Part shown: positions 6,529 through 10,578 of the stretch, piece by piece
How the letters are laid out: each line of letters begins with the position of its first letter
How positions within the stretch are numbered: the first letter of the stretch is position 1
Source: a bacterium
Lineage (GTDB): Bacteria > Cyanobacteriota > Vampirovibrionia > Obscuribacterales > Obscuribacteraceae
DNA: 10,578 nucleotides
NCBI GenBank assembly: GCA_030431355.1
Contig: JAUIJG010000167.1
Span: forward strand, 1-10,578
Reading direction: 5' to 3'
The notes under the pieces: generated by a model
Told to the model about the DNA's origin: nothing
Seen by the model: only the letters and a program-made list of their open reading frames with translations
Database searches by the model: none
Program-made: the position numbers and the translations under genes

Positions 6529-6936
6529 ATGAGTAAAACTCTTGAGCTGGTCAAAGAAGCATATAAAGCCTGGGAGTCCAAAGACGCGGAAGCTTTGAAG
6601 AAAGTCCTACATGCCGACTATGTGGCAAAAATGCCGGGCGGAATGGAGATTAAAGGTATTGATGGAGCCATCCATTGTCTTTCCCAGTGTCCTTTCGAGT
6701 CCCATGGTGAAAATGAGATCTATGTCACCGAGGGTGACAGCGTTGTCCGTATGTGGGACATGGTGGCTGAAGGAGAAAAAGGATTTCGGGTGCGCATGGC
6801 TGAATTGACAGTTGTCAAAGACGGTAAAATACTGGCTAATGAAGCATTCTTCGATTCTAAGGCTTTCCCGAAGGAAGCCCAGGAGCAATTTGAAGAAGAG
6901 AAGAAGAAGATGGCTCACGCTGCCGAAGGAAAGTAA
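6529..6936 (+). CDS. SnoaL-like / NTF2-fold protein, 135 aa
   Basis: The N-terminal helix LELVKEAYKAWESKDAEALKKVL and the following HADYVAKMPGG are typical of the SnoaL-like branch of the NTF2 fold (cone-shaped alpha+beta pocket). The last sheet strands are seen in GDSVVRMWDMVAEG, FRVRMAELTVVKDGKI and ANEAFFDSKAF. The C-terminus (about 114-135) is a charged, probably helical extension rich in E and K. The family includes polyketide cyclases, dehydratases and many proteins of unknown ligand, and I cannot choose among them; no catalytic set is evident. AAGGAG lies 7 nt before the ATG. The gene is followed after 2 bp by the VOC gene, so the two form a tight unit. Confidence 0.85.
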   Translation: MSKTLELVKEAYKAWESKDAEALKKVLHADYVAKMPGGMEIKGIDGAIHCLSQCPFESHGENEIYVTEGDSVVRMWDMVAEGEKGFRVRMAELTVVKDGKILANEAFFDSKAFPKEAQEQFEEEKKKMAHAAEGK

Positions 6937-6938
6937 TT

Positions 6939-7841
6939 GTGGAACACACTCAAAAGATAACGCCCTGTCTCTGGTTTGACAGCGAAGCGGAGGAAGCTAT
7001 CAAATTTTATACTGAGGCTTTCTCTGATTCGAAGATCTTGAAGGTCATTAGATATGGTGACTACATTCCGGGGAATACCGGCAAAAAGCCGGGTTCGGTT
7101 ATGTCCATCCTATTTGAAATTCAAGGTCAGGAGTTTCTGGCTTTGAATGGCGGACCAGCCTTTAAGTACTCTCCGGCTGTATCCCTCTTTGTGAACTGTA
7201 GCTCGGAGGCGGAGGTAAATCATCTGCACGAGGTACTCTCGGCAGGAGGAGAGGACTTGATGCCCCTGGGTAAATATCCCTGGAGCGATCGATACGCCTG
7301 GACAACCGACAAGTACGGACTATCCTGGCAAATTAACTTCAAGCCGATGTCCCAGAAGGTTACCCCATGTTTGATGTTAGTGGGCGATAACGCAGGTAGG
7401 ACCCAGGAAGCAATCAAGTTTTACGAGTCCCTGTTTGAGAAATCCAGCACTGAGTATGTGCAACATTATGGACCGGAAGACAATGATTTAGAAGAGTTTG
7501 TCAAACATGCTTCTTTCTATCTGGATGAGTTCCACTTTTACGCCATGGATAGTGGTGGACCCCATCAGTTTGAGTTTTCACCGGCGATATCATTCATTGT
7601 AAACTGCAAGGACCAGGCGGAGGTCGATCACTTCTGGAGAGGATTGGTCACCGATGGCACTCCTATCCACTGTGGCTGGCTCACGGACAAGTTCGGGATA
7701 GCCTGGCAGGTTGTACCGACCGTGGTGGCAGAATTTATGGGGGCAGAAGATTCTAAGAAGAGCGATCGGGTCATGGAAACCATGGTTCAGATGCAAAAAA
7801 TTGAAATCGCTCCCTTGAAAGCCGCTTTCGAAAACGCATAG
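6939..7841 (+). CDS. Tandem-domain VOC protein (PhnB-like, 3-demethylubiquinone-9 3-methyltransferase-like domains)
   Basis: The 300-residue chain contains two copies of a PhnB-like glyoxalase/VOC domain. Copy 1 (about 7-134) begins ITPCLWFDSEAEEAIKFY and ends TTDKYGLSWQI. Copy 2 (about 140-260) begins VTPCLMLVGDNAGRTQEAI and ends LTDKFGIAWQV. Both contain F-x-x-SPA-[VI]-S-x-x-VNC (SPAVSLFVNC, SPAISFIVNC). Copy 2 is shorter before its last strand: the KYPWSDRYAW loop of copy 1 is missing. A helical tail follows at 261-300. The 'methyltransferase' name of this domain family is historical and no SAM site is visible, so a ligand-binding or isomerase-like role is more likely; the substrate is unknown. 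The start is GTG, 2 bp after the preceding stop, with AAGGAAAG upstream, which suggests translational coupling. Confidence 0.9.
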   Translation: MEHTQKITPCLWFDSEAEEAIKFYTEAFSDSKILKVIRYGDYIPGNTGKKPGSVMSILFEIQGQEFLALNGGPAFKYSPAVSLFVNCSSEAEVNHLHEVLSAGGEDLMPLGKYPWSDRYAWTTDKYGLSWQINFKPMSQKVTPCLMLVGDNAGRTQEAIKFYESLFEKSSTEYVQHYGPEDNDLEEFVKHASFYLDEFHFYAMDSGGPHQFEFSPAISFIVNCKDQAEVDHFWRGLVTDGTPIHCGWLTDKFGIAWQVVPTVVAEFMGAEDSKKSDRVMETMVQMQKIEIAPLKAAFENA

Positions 7842-7876
7842 GACGTTCATAAGGAGTTAGTCCTTTGTCCGTTTTT
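7841..7876 (+). terminator. Candidate Rho-independent terminator
   Basis: GGAC (7841-7844) pairs with GTCC (7867-7870), and AAGGA (7851-7855) pairs with TCCTT (7861-7865). The loop is 5 nt and the internal bulge asymmetric (6 and 1 nt). GTTTTT follows directly (7871-7876). The position right after the VOC stop fits the end of the cassette. The bulge makes the stem weak. Confidence 0.4.
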
Positions 7877-7908
7877 AAGTCGGTGTAAATGTGCCGGCCC
7901 TTGTTTGA

Positions 7909-7933
7909 TAGCTCAATAGCTGGTAGCTTAGCT
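7909..7933. repeat. Cluster of four TAGCT motifs
   Basis: TAGCT occurs four times, starting at 7909, 7917, 7924 and 7929, in the leader of the DUF4259-like gene. The core AGCT is self-complementary. It could be a protein-binding cluster or a simple local duplication; the uneven spacing (8, 7, 5) argues against a clean operator. Confidence 0.35.
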
Positions 7934-7958
7934 TTTAGAGGCAGAGCGAGGGTTGGTT

Positions 7959-8363
7959 ATGGGGTACTGGGGAAACGCGCCCTGGGACAATGATTATGCG
8001 GCGGATTGGTGCGCTGATGTTTTTGATAAAACAAGGCTGCATGAGGAAATTGCTACTTGTTTGGCTCGGAAAGTGGACGAGTCGAACAGGGATGAGATGC
8101 GGGCGGCAATCATGTTGTTCATAAGCCTGGGACGAGTCTATGTTTATGACGCGGATAAATATGAAGAGCATTTGGAGCTAGCTCTTTTAAAAGCCAGGGA
8201 GCTATTGAAGCACTGGATTGAAGGAGGCTGGGACAACGACCAGCATATCGGTGAGAACATCTCCCATGAGATAAAAATCCTGGAGATGCGCAAGCTTGGC
8301 GAAGCGGCTCACCGTGAACCGCCGGCGGAAGAGTTGAGATCTTACTGGTTGCGATGGATGTGA
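7959..8363 (+). CDS. DUF4259-like protein, 134 aa
   Basis: The N-terminus MGYWGNAPWDNDYAADWCAD matches the hallmark of DUF4259 proteins (MGxWG, then F/W-x-ND-x-A-x-DW), a family of unknown function often found as small stand-alone cytoplasmic proteins. The rest is mostly helical: RAAIMLFISLGRVYVY at about 48-63, EEHLELALLKARELLKHWI at about 69-87, and a tail ending SYWLRWM. No signal peptide is present. I chose the ATG at 7959 over a TTG at 7953 because it gives the canonical MG-x-WG start and has GAGGG about 7 nt upstream. It follows a 117-bp gap with a possible terminator, so it is probably a separate transcription unit. A role in immunity or toxin neutralisation should not be assumed. Confidence 0.85.
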   Translation: MGYWGNAPWDNDYAADWCADVFDKTRLHEEIATCLARKVDESNRDEMRAAIMLFISLGRVYVYDADKYEEHLELALLKARELLKHWIEGGWDNDQHIGENISHEIKILEMRKLGEAAHREPPAEELRSYWLRWM

Positions 8364-8413
8364 TTTCTTGTCGAGCTTAGTTTGCTCTGCAGTATTTTTA
8401 TAGGCTGATATCA

Positions 8414-8422
8414 TGCTTAAAT
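8414..8422 (+). promoter_or_regulatory. Weak extended -10 candidate before the 8450 gene
   Basis: TG-C-TTAAAT (8414-8422) has the TGn spacing of an extended -10, and the hexamer matches 4 of 6. No matching -35 was found. A start near 8429 would leave about 20 nt before the ATG at 8450. Confidence 0.25.
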
Positions 8423-8449
8423 AGAGATTCTGAGTCGAGCATCAGTCTA

Positions 8450-9139
8450 ATGAAGTTGAAATTGGGAAGCACCAGCCTGAATATTTTGCTTGTTTTTCTC
8501 AATTTGCTGATTTTCGCTTCCTGGGATTTGCCTTGTTCTGCATACGAAATTTTAGATCTGGAGCCGAATTACAAATTGGCTTTGATAAAGAGCAGTATCT
8601 ATTCCAGCTCTGAATTTGCAAGTTTAGATGCCACCGGAAAAGAGAATCTGTGCATTCTTCTCAACAATTTGAATCCGATTACCTTAAAACAGCAGAGTGT
8701 ATCTGTCATTGAGCGGTCTTTGATAGATTCTTATACCTGCTATTCAAGATGCATTGTGGCAGCGTCTTCTTTACTAGATAGAACGCAAAGAAAAGGTGGG
8801 CTTCTAAGCTTTAGTGATATTCACAAGTCTCTACTTTCTTCTACCAAAAACTCTAAAAATGATGGACGAATTGATCGCTTTGAGAGCCTCGATATTGATC
8901 GCAAAGTTTGTCTGGATGTGTTGACATACATCTGCAGTGTTAGAGCTGTTGAGAAAGTTACTAGAAGATTCGGCTTCAGTCCGGCGGAAGTGAAATTGAA
9001 GAAGAAACTATTCATGCCGCCGGAAGGTAGGAAGGGCGTTTCTTCTCGATATTACAAGCAGCCTATAGAGCGAGTTGACGACATCAATCTTATTCAAAAT
9101 CAGATACGCAGAAAACATGGTGATCTGTATACTAAATAA
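8450..9139 (+). CDS. Unrecognised exported protein, 229 aa
   Basis: I do not recognise this protein. The N-terminus is a likely Sec signal peptide: basic MKLKLG, hydrophobic core at about 10-23 (LNILLVFLNLLIFAS) and a CSA/Y cleavage site near residue 31. C29 does not sit in a lipobox, so it is not an obvious lipoprotein. The mature part is predicted mostly helical and has five cysteines (C68, C97, C101, C154, C162), suggesting disulfides if it is exported to an oxidising compartment. A serine-rich region (105-135) is followed by a basic C-terminal third (K/R-rich, 165-229). No clear ribosome binding site precedes the ATG, so the start is less certain. It is visibly richer in A/T codons than its neighbours. 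It faces the retropepsin gene end to end, with 39 bp between them. Confidence 0.7.
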   Translation: MKLKLGSTSLNILLVFLNLLIFASWDLPCSAYEILDLEPNYKLALIKSSIYSSSEFASLDATGKENLCILLNNLNPITLKQQSVSVIERSLIDSYTCYSRCIVAASSLLDRTQRKGGLLSFSDIHKSLLSSTKNSKNDGRIDRFESLDIDRKVCLDVLTYICSVRAVEKVTRRFGFSPAEVKLKKKLFMPPEGRKGVSSRYYKQPIERVDDINLIQNQIRRKHGDLYTK

Positions 9140-9178
9140 AGCCATCATTTAAAGTCTCCGTTTGCTGATGTTCGGCAG

Positions 9179-10414
9179 CTACCGGCGCAGGAAATTTATG
9201 ACCTTCTTCTTCATGTCGATTGAGTACTGCCAGCCTTTGAGCATGTCCTGACCGAGGAGGGGCAGCTCCTCATCATCAGGGGATATTTCAAGACCTGCTG
9301 AGGCTTTGAGATTTGACTTTTCTATAGGACCCAGTCGCACTCTGTCCAGTGTGAATTTGTATTCTGAACCGCTGCCGGATACCCCTATGGACCTGCCGAT
9401 GCGAGCGTTGGCAGGGAGCTTGACTCCATACTTTTCCATCTGTTTGACACTGTCGAAGCTGATACCGTCGGCGGTGTTGCCGGTGTCTAGCATTGCCGGT
9501 CCTTTTCTACCGTTTATCTCTACTTGCACCACTATGCGGCTGCCACTTTTTCTGAAAGTGAAGGGGATTGAGTATCCCCTGGAGCCAGAGGTCTGCACTG
9601 AATCTTTGCGCACGAATTCTACACACTTTGCTTTGTGGTCAATAGTGTAATTGAAGTCGCGGAAAAATTCTTGTCCCAGAAGAGGATTCGTTGCACTCTT
9701 TTCAAACACGGTCAGAGTAAGATTGTCTTTTTTAATCGGGCCGACCTGCACCGAGGATTTTATCTCCCAGTATGGAATTTTGACAGAGTTGGCGGATCCG
9801 CCTGTATAACCTGTTGGTTTGCCCGTGGGCAGTCTCATGCCAAGCTTCGTCAAATCGCTTTTGGCCAGGCATACATCGGGAGCACCAGTGTCGAACTCCA
9901 TCTCCAGGCTTCTTCCATTGATCCGTACCGGAACCTTAATGTCATCTCCGTCGGCGCGGTAGAATACCCTGGCTCTCTGGGGAAGTTGTGAACCATAGTT
10001 GCTGCTGCCATATGCAGTGGCGCTCTTCGGGGACGATTTTGATTTTTCTCTCTCGTCGCTCTCCTTCCAGCGATTGTGGGGATCCAGCCTTTTAATTGCC
10101 GCCTGTGCATGGGCTTCTGCTGGCTGTCCGTGGAAGATTTTGGCTATCTCTTTGTATGTTTTGATGGCGTTGTGCTTGTCGCCTGAAGCCAACCTGGAGT
10201 GTGCCAGGTAGAGCCAGGCATGGGCCGAGTTGTTGCCGTCGGTTATAGATTTCCAGAAGTGCTGTTCTGCCGATTTGTAGCGTTTCTGTTGATAGTCCCT
10301 GAGACCGGCTTGATACTCCTGGTCGGTGGCGGCACTTGCAATCGGTTGGATGGCACAGCTTATGGCCAGTACAAAGTTGGCGACCTTGATCGAAAGCCGT
10401 TTTACACCTTTCAT
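9179..10414 (-). CDS. Exported TPR protein with two retropepsin-like aspartic protease domains
   Basis: A signal peptide spans about residues 1-28 (VANFVLAISCAIQPIASA, ASA cleavage). TPR-like helices follow at about 31-110 (AGLRDYQQKRYKSAEQHFWKS, YLAHSRLASGDKHNAIKTY), then a charged, serine-rich linker (115-147). Two clan AA retropepsin-like domains come next. The first (about 150-268) has the catalytic FDTGA (D175-T-G) and PLLGQEFFRDFNYTID (244-259). The second (about 280-409) has MLDTGN (D310-T-G) and PLLGQDMLKGWQYSID (385-400). Retroviral proteases are homodimers with one Asp per subunit, so two copies in one chain could form a complete active site internally. Both DTG triads are intact. 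The start lies 8 bp after the upstream gene's stop, with AGG of that gene's last codon serving as a weak ribosome binding site. The substrate is unknown. Confidence 0.9.
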   Translation of the reverse strand: MKGVKRLSIKVANFVLAISCAIQPIASAATDQEYQAGLRDYQQKRYKSAEQHFWKSITDGNNSAHAWLYLAHSRLASGDKHNAIKTYKEIAKIFHGQPAEAHAQAAIKRLDPHNRWKESDEREKSKSSPKSATAYGSSNYGSQLPQRARVFYRADGDDIKVPVRINGRSLEMEFDTGAPDVCLAKSDLTKLGMRLPTGKPTGYTGGSANSVKIPYWEIKSSVQVGPIKKDNLTLTVFEKSATNPLLGQEFFRDFNYTIDHKAKCVEFVRKDSVQTSGSRGYSIPFTFRKSGSRIVVQVEINGRKGPAMLDTGNTADGISFDSVKQMEKYGVKLPANARIGRSIGVSGSGSEYKFTLDRVRLGPIEKSNLKASAGLEISPDDEELPLLGQDMLKGWQYSIDMKKKVINFLRR

Positions 10415-10422
10415 CTAGGAAG

Positions 10423-10578
10423 CTACCTGTAGGATCGTGCTTTCCTCTGGGCGTTATCCATTATGTGGCGACATTTGTCTTCCGCCTGACCTCTGATTTG
10501 AGCTTCTCTCTCATCGCTGATGTCCATGCCCCGGGAGCCGTCCGAATAGCGGAAACGCTGGTTTGAGTTGTTTTTCTC
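10423..10578 (-). CDS. Partial CDS, C-terminal 51 residues (5' part beyond right edge)
   Basis: Reading from the right edge on the minus strand, one frame stays open for 51 codons and stops with TAG at 10423-10425, 8 bp before the retropepsin gene start. The visible end is hydrophilic and helical, for example MDISDEREAQIRGQAEDK and CRHIMDNAQRKARSYR. No domain can be named. Another minus frame is open for 38 codons, so the frame choice rests on length and on the tight operon-like spacing. Confidence 0.5.
   Translation of the reverse strand, partial: EKNNSNQRFRYSDGSRGMDISDEREAQIRGQAEDKCRHIMDNAQRKARSYR

Noticed and set aside
9143..9170. CATCA/TGATG inverted repeat between the convergent genes as a two-way terminator
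   Set aside because: The stem is 5 bp with an 18-nt loop and no T-tract on either side.
9635..9991. Plus-strand open frame of 118 codons
   Set aside because: It is antisense to the first retropepsin domain and looks like a shadow of that gene.

Overview
The window looks like a stretch of bacterial chromosome from an uncultured or environmental Gram-negative-type lineage. TPR proteins with Sec signals sit on both flanks, together with a tandem retropepsin-like protease carrying a TPR region. Compact operons with 1-nt stop/start overlaps lie in the middle. This mix recalls Melainabacteria/Obscuribacter-like genomes, but that is recollection of genome style and no marker gene here proves it. 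There are no rRNA or tRNA genes, insertion sequences or CRISPR arrays.

Layout. (1) 1-2644, minus strand: three consecutive genes for exported or membrane-anchored TPR proteins, the last running off the left edge. (2) 2645-2949: a divergent intergenic region with a good sigma70-like promoter for a small cytoplasmic TPR protein (2950-3402, plus). (3) 3395-5465, plus: a promoter followed by mtnB-mtnD-mtnC, three consecutive steps of the methionine salvage pathway (methylthioribulose-1-phosphate dehydratase, acireductone dioxygenase, enolase-phosphatase). (4) 5589-7841, plus: an ArsR-type repressor overlapping an AHSA1/SRPBCC gene, then a SnoaL-like protein and a tandem-domain VOC/PhnB-like protein. 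The last two sit behind their own putative promoter, which is overlapped by an inverted repeat. (5) 7959-8363, plus: a DUF4259-like protein. (6) 8450-9139, plus: an unrecognised exported cysteine-containing protein. (7) 9179-10578, minus: an exported TPR protein with two retropepsin-like aspartic protease domains, preceded 8 bp upstream by the 3' end of another gene cut by the right edge.

How the genes work together. MtnB, MtnC and MtnD act in sequence (B, then C, then D) to turn methylthioribulose-1-phosphate into the keto acid precursor of methionine. The kinase/isomerase and nucleosidase steps are not in the window and must be elsewhere if the pathway is complete. The ArsR/SRPBCC/SnoaL/VOC group resembles common small regulator-plus-ligand-binding-protein cassettes whose substrates are generally unknown. 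No clearly undescribed system is evident. The best candidates for a second look are the single-chain double retropepsin, the TPR protein with an unidentified beta-rich C-terminal domain, and the orphan exported protein at 8450-9139.
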